Part shown: piece by piece, positions 1 through 7,700 of the stretch
How positions within the stretch are numbered: position 1 is the stretch's first letter
Layout of the letters: every line of letters starts with the position of its first letter
Position numbers and translations under genes: made by a program
Assembly (NCBI GenBank): GCA_020847985.1
Contig: JADLBC010000052.1
Location: 1-35,999 of the forward strand
Source: Dehalococcoidia bacterium
Lineage (GTDB): Bacteria; Chloroflexota; Dehalococcoidia; Tepidiformales; Tepidiformaceae
Direction of reading: 5' to 3'
Length of the DNA: 35,999 bases
The notes under the pieces: generated by a model
Seen by the model: the letters and a program-made list of their open reading frames with translations, nothing else
Told to the model about the DNA's origin: nothing
The model's database searches: none

Positions 1-131
1 CAGCAACGAGGAACGACTGGCCGCCCTCCAGCCCTTCCTCGATGACTACAACTTCGCCCGCCCCCACACTGCCATCGGCAACCGCCCACCGGCCTCTCGC
101 CTGTAGACAACGGTCGTGGTCACTACAACTA
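1..131 (+). mobile_element. right end of an IS481-like insertion sequence
   Basis: The transposase tail is followed within about 25 bp by a segment (about 104-131) ending in ggtcactacaac, which resembles the terminal repeats of IS481-type elements from high-GC bacteria. The left end is outside the window, so the inverted repeat and target duplication cannot be confirmed. The boundary is approximate. Confidence 0.4.
2..106 (+). CDS. IS481-type transposase, C-terminal end (partial)
   Basis: Only the last 34 residues are in the window; the gene begins to the left of base 1. The visible peptide contains YNFARPHTAIGNRPPASRL followed by TAG. The pattern R-P-H-x-A-x-G-x-R-P-P is the usual C-terminal tail of the DDE integrase domain of IS481/IS3-like transposases. 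Whether the upstream part is intact cannot be seen. The reading frame ends cleanly, with the likely element end about 25 bp downstream. Family assignment is by motif; IS3-family orfB is the main alternative. Confidence 0.75.
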   Translation, partial: SNEERLAALQPFLDDYNFARPHTAIGNRPPASRL

Positions 132-156
132 GGCCGTCCGCCGCCGCGCTGACGCC

Positions 157-191
157 CGGCCCCTGCGCCATTCCCGGCGGAGGGGCCGTTT
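157..191. terminator. hairpin terminator between IS end and leftward operon
   Basis: A 13-bp stem with one mismatch (157-169 with 176-188, loop attccc) is followed on the + strand by TTT. It sits between the converging transposase and the TIM-barrel-like gene, so it can stop transcription from either side. The T run is short. Confidence 0.5.
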
Positions 192-201
192 CGCGCCCGG
201 G

Positions 202-966
202 CTACTCGTCGTCGTCGCCCTCATCCTCGTGATCGTGTTCCGGGGTGGCCGCCGCCCGCGCCGGCACCAGCGCGATGTCCCGTGCGTCGCCGCGGCCGCC
301 CTTCCTGGCGGGCACGTTCTTGAGGGTCTCGCCGAGGGCCGTGATCTGCGTGCTGGTCGTGCCCTTCGGCGCGATCACCATCGCCGCGCCGCTGTCACGA
401 AGCGCGCGCAGTTCGGCCATGGGCGCCTCCGCCGTGACGTTCACGAGCAGCGGCGCGCTCGCGAACGAGGCGATGCGCACCAGTTGCAGCTGCGTCGCGA
501 GGGTCATGTTCCCCGGCGTGCGCGTCACGTACAGCCCGTCGAGGCCCATCGGCGCGAGCGAACGGAGCGTCGTGTCGTCCAGCGCCGAACTCGCGACGGC
601 GACGTGTCCCATGCGATCGGTGTCCACCGCCGTGGCATCGGTCCCTTCCAGCGTGCAGACGACGAAGTCGCAGCCGGCGGCCCTTAACGCCTCGGCGCCC
701 GCCTCATCGAGCGCGGGCAGGACGGCGCCCGCGACGGCCTTCGTGCCCTTCAGCGATTCCACCACCGGTACGGCCGCGGCAGCCGTTGCCGCCTCGATGA
801 GCACGACATCGGCGCCCGCCTCGGCGGCTGCCTTCGCTCCCGCGGCGTCCCCCGCGAGCGTGCCCAGCAGCAGTTGCCGGGGCTTCTCCCGCGCGGTCGC
901 GCTGAAACCGATGCCGTTGCTTTCGCGCCGTCCCAGCCGCGCGATCCGCTTCTGAAGCTCACTCAT
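202..966 (-). CDS. TIM-barrel-like protein of unknown function
   Basis: A 254-residue protein that I do not recognise as a named enzyme. It shows repeated beta-alpha units, for example AAAEAGADVVLIEAAT, GAVLPALDEAGAEALRAAGCDFVVC and LRALRDSGAAMVIAPKG. These resemble phosphate-binding TIM barrels such as HisA, indole-3-glycerol phosphate synthase or the LLM/aldolase class. The C-terminus carries a very acidic tail (HDHEDEGDDDE) that looks disordered. The ATG at 966 was chosen because it overlaps the stop of the upstream amidohydrolase in an ATGA arrangement (963-966), which implies translational coupling. A longer reading with an N-terminal Arg-rich extension is an out-of-frame shadow of the neighbour. 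The substrate is unknown; co-translation suggests a shared pathway with the amidohydrolase. Confidence 0.75.
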   Translation of the reverse strand: MSELQKRIARLGRRESNGIGFSATAREKPRQLLLGTLAGDAAGAKAAAEAGADVVLIEAATAAAAVPVVESLKGTKAVAGAVLPALDEAGAEALRAAGCDFVVCTLEGTDATAVDTDRMGHVAVASSALDDTTLRSLAPMGLDGLYVTRTPGNMTLATQLQLVRIASFASAPLLVNVTAEAPMAELRALRDSGAAMVIAPKGTTSTQITALGETLKNVPARKGGRGDARDIALVPARAAATPEHDHEDEGDDDE

Positions 967-2192
967 GCCATTCCTCCCGTGGTGTTCTCCCGTGGCCCGC
1001 CACGGACGATGTCGCCGCCTTTGACCACGGCGATGAATGCGTCGGGTTCGGCCAGCACCGCAAGGCCCGCCAGCGGGTCCCGGGGCAGCACGACGAAGTC
1101 CGCGTGCTTGCCCGCTTCGATGCGGCCCGCCGGCGTCCTGAGCAGATCCGCCGCCCATGCCGTCGCGGCCATCAGCGCCGAAGCCGGCGTCAGCCCATGT
1201 TCGCCCATCCGCAGGATCTCCTGCGCGTTCTCTCCCGGCCGGTTAAGCGGCGTCCCCTGGTCGGTGCCCATCGCGACGCGCACGCCGGCTCGCACGGCCG
1301 CCTGGAAGCTGCGCGCGTGGTCTTCGAGGACCGCGTTCGACTTGTCGATCATGTACTGCGGTACGCCCGCCGCGGCCCCGTGCGTGGCCATCGCCCACGG
1401 CGCCGTCAGTGTCGCGACGAGGCAGGTGCCGCGCTCCGCCATCAGCTGCAGCGCCTCGTCATCGAGCCAGACGCCGTGCTCGATCGAATCCACGCCGGCG
1501 CGGATGGCGTTCTTGATGCCGTCCGTCGCCTGCGCGTGCGCGGCCACGACGCGGAACGCCTTGTGCGCCTCCTCGACGCCCGCCGCCAGTTCGTCGCGCG
1601 TGAACGACGGTGACCGCGGGTCCACGCCCGCCGTGAGCACGCCGCCGCTGGCGAACAGCTTGATCGCCGTCGCGCCCGCCCGGAGCTGTTCGCGCACGGC
1701 CTCGCGCACCTCGTCGGGCCCGTCCGCTTCGCGCGCGATGAACCCGTGGCCGTGCCCGCCCGTCATCGTCACGCCGAGCCCCGCGGCGAGCATGCGTGGC
1801 CCCTCGATGAGCCCCGAATCGATGGCGTGCGCGAGATCGATGTTGAGCCGCTCGGCGGCGCCAAGGTCCCGAACGGTCGTGACCCCGGCGTGGAGCGTCC
1901 AGCGCGCGTGCTCGGCCGCCTTCCAGGCGCGCACGGGTACCGGTTCGCCCACCATCGTGTTGAGCGCCGCCGCCTCGCCCGAACTGGTGATGTGCACGTG
2001 GCAATCGATCAGCCCGGGGATGACGAAGCCGCCGGCGGCGTCGAGGGTGCGGTCACCGTCGCCGGCCTGCCCGGGTGCGGCTACCGCCTCGATGACGCCC
2101 CCACGCGAGCGCACGTCGGCCGCGCGGAAGCGCCGCGTTTCGCTGTCGAACACGAGGCCGCCCCGGATGACGAGGACGGTGTCAGTTGGCAT
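963..2192 (-). CDS. amidohydrolase family protein (imidazolonepropionase/prolidase-like)
   Basis: A 409-residue metal-dependent hydrolase of the amidohydrolase superfamily (urease/dihydroorotase fold). The N-terminal composite beta-sandwich (about 1-55) leads into GFVIPGLIDCHVHI, where H65 and H67 are the metal-binding HxH. Further metal or catalytic positions are the Lys in ATAIKLFASGGV, the His in VVAAHAQ and SIEHG, and the Asp in MGTDQGTP near residue 315. The pattern HxH-K-H-H-D fits the subgroup of Xaa-Pro dipeptidase/imidazolonepropionase-like enzymes, which cleave cyclic amides or N-acyl/dipeptide bonds. There is no signal peptide, so it is probably cytoplasmic. Length is normal for the family. 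It is the first gene of a two-gene leftward unit and its stop codon overlaps the start of the TIM-barrel-like gene. The true substrate cannot be told from sequence. Confidence 0.88.
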   Translation of the reverse strand: MPTDTVLVIRGGLVFDSETRRFRAADVRSRGGVIEAVAAPGQAGDGDRTLDAAGGFVIPGLIDCHVHITSSGEAAALNTMVGEPVPVRAWKAAEHARWTLHAGVTTVRDLGAAERLNIDLAHAIDSGLIEGPRMLAAGLGVTMTGGHGHGFIAREADGPDEVREAVREQLRAGATAIKLFASGGVLTAGVDPRSPSFTRDELAAGVEEAHKAFRVVAAHAQATDGIKNAIRAGVDSIEHGVWLDDEALQLMAERGTCLVATLTAPWAMATHGAAAGVPQYMIDKSNAVLEDHARSFQAAVRAGVRVAMGTDQGTPLNRPGENAQEILRMGEHGLTPASALMAATAWAADLLRTPAGRIEAGKHADFVVLPRDPLAGLAVLAEPDAFIAVVKGGDIVRGGPRENTTGGMA

Positions 2193-2325
2193 GGCTATCG
2201 AATGCGGCGAAGGTCACCGGTTCCATTGTGGGCCACCCGGCGCCGCAGATGCGAGCAATCCGTCTCGCGAGGGACCGGCGCTGCCCGCAGGCCGTCCGTT
2301 GCCGGTGCCTTGCCGTCGTCGCGTG

Positions 2326-2331
2326 CATTAT
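2326..2331 (+). promoter_or_regulatory. -10 element (CATTAT) for leaderless sugar dehydrogenase mRNA
   Basis: CATTAT lies 6 nt before the GTG at 2338, the same -10-to-start distance seen at several other genes here. No convincing -35 is visible. It supports the GTG as start and a leaderless transcript. Lies in the 145-bp divergent gap with the amidohydrolase. Confidence 0.4.
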
Positions 2332-2337
2332 CGACGG

Positions 2338-3591
2338 GTGCCACTCCCCTCGTTCCCGGGCCGTACCGCGCGCGCCTTCTGGGTGCTTCCCGTGCCCGCG
2401 GTGCTCGTGTTCCTCGCGATGATCGCCGCCGATTGCACCGGCACCTCCGGCACCAGCGATGAGACGCCGCCAGCGTCCGCGAGCGAGACGCCGCCTGCGG
2501 CTGCCTCCGCTGCGCCGTCCGGGCCGCTGCCGAAGCTGCGCGCCGAGGAGGTCGCCCACGGCTTCACACGCCCGACCTTCGTCACCCACGCCGGAGATGG
2601 CAGCGGGCGCCTGTTCGTGGTCGAAAAGCCCGGCCGCATCCGTGTCATTCGCAATGGCGCCATCGAAAGCCAGCCGTTCCTCGATATCACCTCCGTCGTC
2701 CAATCGAGCGGCAACGAACAGGGCCTGCTCGGGCTCGCGTTCCACCCCGGCTTCGCCAGCAATGGCCGCTTCTTCGTCGGCTACACCGGCCGCGACGGCA
2801 CGAACACCTTTGCCGAGTACCGGGTGAACGGCGGCAAGGGCGATCCCACCACCGCGCGCGTGCTGCTCGCCATCCCCGACAAGTATCCCAATCACAACGG
2901 TGGCATGCTCGCCTTCGGCAAGGATGGCTTCCTCTATCTCTCCACCGGCGATGGCGGCAGCGCCGGCGACCCCGATGGCAACGGTCAGAACCTCGGCGCC
3001 CTCCCTGGCAAGCTGCTGCGTATCGATGTCGATGCGACGGCGCGGCCCTACGGCATTCCCGCCTCCAACCCCTTCGTGAGCCGGACCGGCGCCCGCCCCG
3101 AGACCTGGGCCTACGGCCTGCGCAACCCGTGGCGATTCAGCTTCGACCGCGCCACCGGCGACCTCTGGATCGCGGATGTCGGCCAGAACGCGTACGAAGA
3201 GGTCGACCGCCAGCCCGCCGACAGCAAAGGCGGCGAGAACTACGGCTGGAGCACGATGGAGGGGACCCACTGCTACGGCGCCTCCACCTGTGACCGGGAC
3301 GGCAAAACCCTCCCCGTGCACGAGTACTCGCATTCGCTCGGGTGTTCGATCACGGGCGGCTACGTCTATCGCGGGACCAGCGTCACCGCGCTCGCCGGCG
3401 CCTACCTGTACGTGGATTACTGCCGCGGCGACATCACCGCCCTTCGCCGGCAGGACGGCGTGTGGAAGCCCGAGGTCGTGGGCAAGGCGCAGAGCATCAG
3501 CGCCTTCGGCGAGGACGAAGCAGGCGAACTCTACCTCGCGGGGGATAGCTCCGGCATCATCTACCGCCTGGCGGCCGCACCCGTGCCCTAG
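2338..3591 (+). CDS. PQQ-dependent sugar dehydrogenase (GSDH / sorbosone dehydrogenase family), exported
   Basis: A 417-residue six-bladed beta-propeller protein of the glucose/sorbosone dehydrogenase (GSDH) family. Such enzymes oxidise aldoses or related sugars with PQQ in the periplasm or outside the membrane. After a hydrophobic N-terminal segment (about residues 14-31) comes a Thr/Ser/Pro/Ala-rich linker (33-60), and then the propeller. Family motifs include EQGLLGLAFHPGF, YPNHNGGMLAFGKDGFLYLSTGDGG, NLGALPGKLLRIDVD, RNPWRFSFD and GGYVYRG. The His in NHNGG corresponds to the catalytic base region of soluble glucose dehydrogenase. A Cys follows the hydrophobic segment (C33) but is preceded by Asp, so a lipoprotein is uncertain. 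The GTG start fits a -10 six bases upstream; upstream in-frame codons encode non-coding-like Arg/Pro-rich sequence. Many family members lack proven sugar activity, so the substrate is inferred. Confidence 0.88.
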   Translation: MPLPSFPGRTARAFWVLPVPAVLVFLAMIAADCTGTSGTSDETPPASASETPPAAASAAPSGPLPKLRAEEVAHGFTRPTFVTHAGDGSGRLFVVEKPGRIRVIRNGAIESQPFLDITSVVQSSGNEQGLLGLAFHPGFASNGRFFVGYTGRDGTNTFAEYRVNGGKGDPTTARVLLAIPDKYPNHNGGMLAFGKDGFLYLSTGDGGSAGDPDGNGQNLGALPGKLLRIDVDATARPYGIPASNPFVSRTGARPETWAYGLRNPWRFSFDRATGDLWIADVGQNAYEEVDRQPADSKGGENYGWSTMEGTHCYGASTCDRDGKTLPVHEYSHSLGCSITGGYVYRGTSVTALAGAYLYVDYCRGDITALRRQDGVWKPEVVGKAQSISAFGEDEAGELYLAGDSSGIIYRLAAAPVP

Positions 3592-3662
3592 CGTCGCGCA
3601 GGCCGCATACTGCGGCTGCTCGCGGCGTTCGCACCCGCGGGAACGAATCCGCGGAGGAACGT

Positions 3663-4703
3663 ATGAAGCTCGCAATCAGCCTCGGCTACTCGGGCGCGAA
3701 CATGGCCATGCCCGTCAAGTACGTCCAGGAAGCCGAGGCCATGGGCTATGACTCGGTCTGGACCGCCGAAGCCTACGGCTCGGACGCCATCACGCCGCTC
3801 GCCTACCTGGCCGCGGTCACGAAGAAGATCCGCCTCGGGACATCGATCATGCAGGTGCCGGCGCGCACACCCGCCATGTGCGCGATGACCATGGCCACGC
3901 TCGATGCCCTCTCCGGCGGCCGCGCCATCTGCGGCCTTGGCCTCTCGGGCCCGCAGGTGGTCGAAGGCTGGCACGGCGTGCCCTACGGCAAGCCGAACGC
4001 GCGCCTGCGGGAATACGTTGCCATCCTTCGTGCCATCTGGGCGCGCGAAAAGCCGGTCGAGTTTCACGGGCAGGAGTACAACCTGCCCTACACCGGCCCC
4101 GGCGCGACCGGCCTCGGCAAGCCCCTCAAGAGCATCCTTCACCCCAACCAGGTGCCGATCTACATCGCGAGCCTCGGCCCGGCCAACATCCGCCTGACCG
4201 CCGAAATCGCCGATGGCTGGATCCCGGCCTGGTTCTCGCCGTACCACATGGACGTCTTCAAGAAGGACCTCGAAGCCGGCTGGGCGAAGGCTGGCAAGAG
4301 CGGCAAGGACTTCGAAATTCTTGGCGGCGGCAACGTCCAGATCACCACCGACGTGAAGTCCGCGCTCCAGAAGGTGAAGCCCGGCGCCGCGCTCTACATC
4401 GGCGGCATGGGTGCGAAGGAGAAGAACTTCTACAACGAACTCTTCATCAAGTACGGCTACGCCGACGAGGCCAAGTACATCCAGGAGCTCTACCTCAGCG
4501 GGCGCAAGGCCGAAGCCGCCGAGGCCATCCCGGATGAGTTCGCCGACGAAATCTCCCTCATCGGGCCCGCCGACCGCATCCGTGAGCGCTTCAAGGTCTG
4601 GCAGGATTGCGGCGTCACCACCTTCCGCGTCGGCTCGAACGACCCGGAGGCCCTCCGGCTGATGGCCGATATCACCGGCGCTTCCAAGGGCGGCACCGAC
4701 TAG
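3663..4703 (+). CDS. LLM class F420-dependent oxidoreductase
   Basis: A 346-residue luciferase-like monooxygenase (LLM) family protein, an (alpha/beta)8 barrel that normally binds reduced coenzyme F420 or FMN. Characteristic segments are AMGYDSVWTAEAYGSDAITPLAYLAAVT near the N-terminus, IMQVPARTPAMCAMTMATLDALSGGRAICGLGLSGPQVVEGWHG around residues 60-105, and IADGWIPAWFSP near 180. Length fits the F420-dependent subgroup typical of actinobacteria and Chloroflexota. The start is set by GGAGG at 3653-3657. The left part of that site lies in the right arm of a small hairpin (3635-3640 with 3649-3654), which could partly mask the ribosome site. It follows the sugar dehydrogenase by 71 bp and may be co-transcribed. 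Physiological substrate unknown. Confidence 0.9.
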   Translation: MKLAISLGYSGANMAMPVKYVQEAEAMGYDSVWTAEAYGSDAITPLAYLAAVTKKIRLGTSIMQVPARTPAMCAMTMATLDALSGGRAICGLGLSGPQVVEGWHGVPYGKPNARLREYVAILRAIWAREKPVEFHGQEYNLPYTGPGATGLGKPLKSILHPNQVPIYIASLGPANIRLTAEIADGWIPAWFSPYHMDVFKKDLEAGWAKAGKSGKDFEILGGGNVQITTDVKSALQKVKPGAALYIGGMGAKEKNFYNELFIKYGYADEAKYIQELYLSGRKAEAAEAIPDEFADEISLIGPADRIRERFKVWQDCGVTTFRVGSNDPEALRLMADITGASKGGTD

Positions 4704-4725
4704 GCCGAACGACCGGGCACGTGTC

Positions 4726-4762
4726 CGAAGGCCCTCTCCCCCTCCCGGGGCGGGGGCCTTCG
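4726..4762. terminator. bidirectional terminator
   Basis: A perfect 9-bp arm (4726-4734 with 4754-4762, CGAAGGCCC/GGGCCTTCG) with further internal C/G-rich pairing separates the converging LLM oxidoreductase and the sensor kinase. There is no long T run, as expected for a very GC-rich genome. Confidence 0.65.
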
Positions 4763-4765
4763 GCG

Positions 4766-7700
4766 TTAGCGGGGGAGCTCCTCCAGCGTGAGCGGCACGA
4801 CCGCGCGCAGGTGGGTGCCCTTGCCAGGCTCGCTTTCGACCTCGAACGTCCCGCCGAGGCGCGTCGCCCGCTCGCGCATCGACCGCAATCCCAGGTGGCC
4901 CGGGAACTCGCCGCCGCTGTCGAAGCCCGTCCCGTTGTCGCGGATGTCGAGCGTGGCCATGCCGCCGACGCACTCCAGCTTCAGGTCGACGTGCGTCGCG
5001 CGGGCATGCTTGACCACGTTGTGCAGCCCTTCCTGTGCGATCCGGTAGAGCGCTTCCTTGGCCGGCAGCGTCGTGCCGGGCTCGTCGCAGAGGTCCGCAT
5101 CGACTTCGACCCCGTAGCGCGCCCGTGTGGAGGCGACCTGCTTCTTGATCGCCGCGACCAGGCCCTCTCCCTCGAGCGATTCCGGCCGCAGCTCGAAGAT
5201 CAGCGCACGCATCTCGGCGAGGCCGGCTTCCGCCAGCGACAGTACATAATCCACGGGATCCTTCGCCTTCTCCGGCGACCGGTCGAGCAGCGTGCGGGCC
5301 GTGCGCGCGCCCAGCGCGATGCCGTACAGCGCCTGCGACACGCTGTCGTGCAGCTCACGCGCGAGCCGCTGCCGTTCTTCCACCGCCGCCAGCGATTGCG
5401 CCTGTTCGTACAGCCGCGCGTTTTCGATGGCGAGCGCCGCCCGCCGCGCGAGCGCCGTGAAGAGCCGCTGCTCGTCCGGCGTCCAATGGTGCGGGCTGGT
5501 GTACGCGCCATTGAGGACGGCGAAGAGTTCCCCGTTCACGAACACGGGCACTTCGATGAGCGCGCGAATCCCGAGAGCGTAGGCGCGACCCTGTGTGCCC
5601 GCGGGGCGCAACTCGCTCGCGGTGAAGACGTACCCGGGACCGCGAAGCCCGATCCGTTCGAACACTTCCGCCCGCCCGGCCTCGGCGAAGGAATCGGCCA
5701 CGCGATCGACGGCCTCCTCGGGCGCGTTGCTCGAGGCGATGATCGCCGGCCGCAGGGTCCCCGCGTCCCACATCGTGAGCGACGAGTAGTCCGGTCCCAG
5801 CATCCCCGTCACCGCGTCGAGGAGCGCGCGAAGCACGTCGTCCAGCCGCAGCGAGCGGTGCAACTCCTGGTCCGCCTGGTAGAGCGTCTCCAGCTGGCGG
5901 TTGCGGTCGCTCAGCTCGGAGAAGAGCCGCGCGTTTTCGATGGCGACCGATGCCTGGCTGGCGATCGCGCGCAGGAACGCAACTTCGGTCGCGCCGGGCA
6001 GTTCGCCTTCGCGGTAATACAGCACCAGCACGCCCCGCAGCCGGTCGCGGTACACGAACGGTACGCGCACCACGGACTCCCATTCGACGTTGCCGAGCAG
6101 CGGGCGAAGGTCCGCGAAGCCCGGGTGCGCGAGCACGCGGCGGCGGGCGTCCGGGAGCACGGCGACATCGCTGAAGTAGGCCGGGTCTTCGGCAGCGAAC
6201 TGCATCGCGATGCGGTGGAACTCCGCCAGGTAGCCTTCGGGCAGCCCGTGCGAACCGCCAACGCCCAGGGGCACGCCCTCCACCTGGTCGAGCATCACCG
6301 CGCAGCCGATCGCGCTCGTCCCGCGGACGACATCCTCCGCCAGTGCGTCGAGGACCTCTTGCAGGGGCCGGTCGAAGGTCAGCGTGGCGGCGATGCGTGC
6401 CAGCGCCTCGCTCTGGCGCCGGCCCCGCTCCGATTCCGCGAACAGCCGCGCGTTCTGGACAGCGACCGCTGCCTGGTTCGCCACCGCCGTCATGATCGGC
6501 GCGATCTCCGCGGTGTAGGGGTCGGACCCCGCGTGGAAGGTGTTCAGCGTCCCCAGGAAGTCGTCGTGGTAGTGCAGCGGCGTCACCACCGCCGATTCCC
6601 ATCGGGTGTCCCGCAGATATGTCTGGATGTGAGCCGGGAGCGGCGAGAGCAGCATCTGCGTGCGCGCATCCCGCAGCACCATCGGCCGCCGGCTTTCGGC
6701 CACCATTCCCGCGGGCGAAACGCCACTCGCGACGATCGCCGCGCCGATGGCCTCGGTGAACCCATCCGGGAGGCCGGACGCGCCCCATGACGTCAGGCGG
6801 AAGGGGTCGCCGTCGTCGTGCAGCGTGATCGATGCCGCGAGCGCGCCGGTCGCTTCGCGCGCATCCGCCGCCATCTCGGTGAGCGTGCGCGTCATGGGCT
6901 GGTCGAGCGTGAGCTGCGAGGCGATGCGCGCGAGCGCCTCCGTCTCGCGCAGCCGCTGCCCGCGCTGCGCGAAGAGCTCCGCGTTCTGGATCGCGACCGC
7001 CGCCTGGCTCGCGAACGCTGTCGCCAGCCGCACATGCTCGGGCCGGAAGGCATCGACCTCGTGCCGGGACACCGTGAGCGCGCCGATCACGCGGTCCTGC
7101 GCGATGAGCGGCACCATGATCTGCGAGCGGATGTAGCTAAATGCATGGTCGCCCATGTGCGCTCCGAGCAGTTCCTTCGCGGCCAGCGCGTGTTCATCAT
7201 CGCCGCGCACGTCCGGGGTGATCGAAGGTTCGCCCCGGCGCATGCACTCCACCAGGTGGTTCCCCGGCGGAATCGCCAGCCGCAGGCCAATAGCCGCATC
7301 CTCGCGTTCGAACTCGCCGCGCGATTCGATAATCACGACCTCGTCGCGTTCCATCCGGATGATCGCGGAGCCGCTGTACGGAATGACGCGCCGCAGGTTC
7401 TGGAGGATCGAACCGAGGAGCGGCTGCAGGTCGAGCGTCTGGGCCGTGCTCAGGCTGACATCGAGCAGCGTCTCCGCCTCCCGGCTGCGCGCCTCCGTCT
7501 CCGAAAAGAGCCGCGCGTTCTCGATCGCCACCGCGATGAAGTCGGCGATGCCGCGCGCCAGGCGCACCCGCTCGGGCGTGTAGTACCCGGCCACGTCGAA
7601 GGCGAGCGCGACGTACCCAAAGGTGGTGCCCTTGCTCACCAGCGGGATGGCGAGCCACGAGACGATGTAGGTGAACGCGTCGTCGAGCGCCGTCCCCGCG

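Noticed and set aside
874..2337. N-terminal extension of the sugar dehydrogenase frame
   Set aside because: It runs antisense across the amidohydrolase and gives low-quality Ser/Ala/Arg sequence; the GTG at 2338 gives a hydrophobic signal segment and has a -10 at the right distance.
2338..2440. Lipobox in the sugar dehydrogenase
   Set aside because: Cys follows the hydrophobic segment, but the residue before it is Asp and no canonical L-A/S-G/A-C is present, so I did not call it a lipoprotein.
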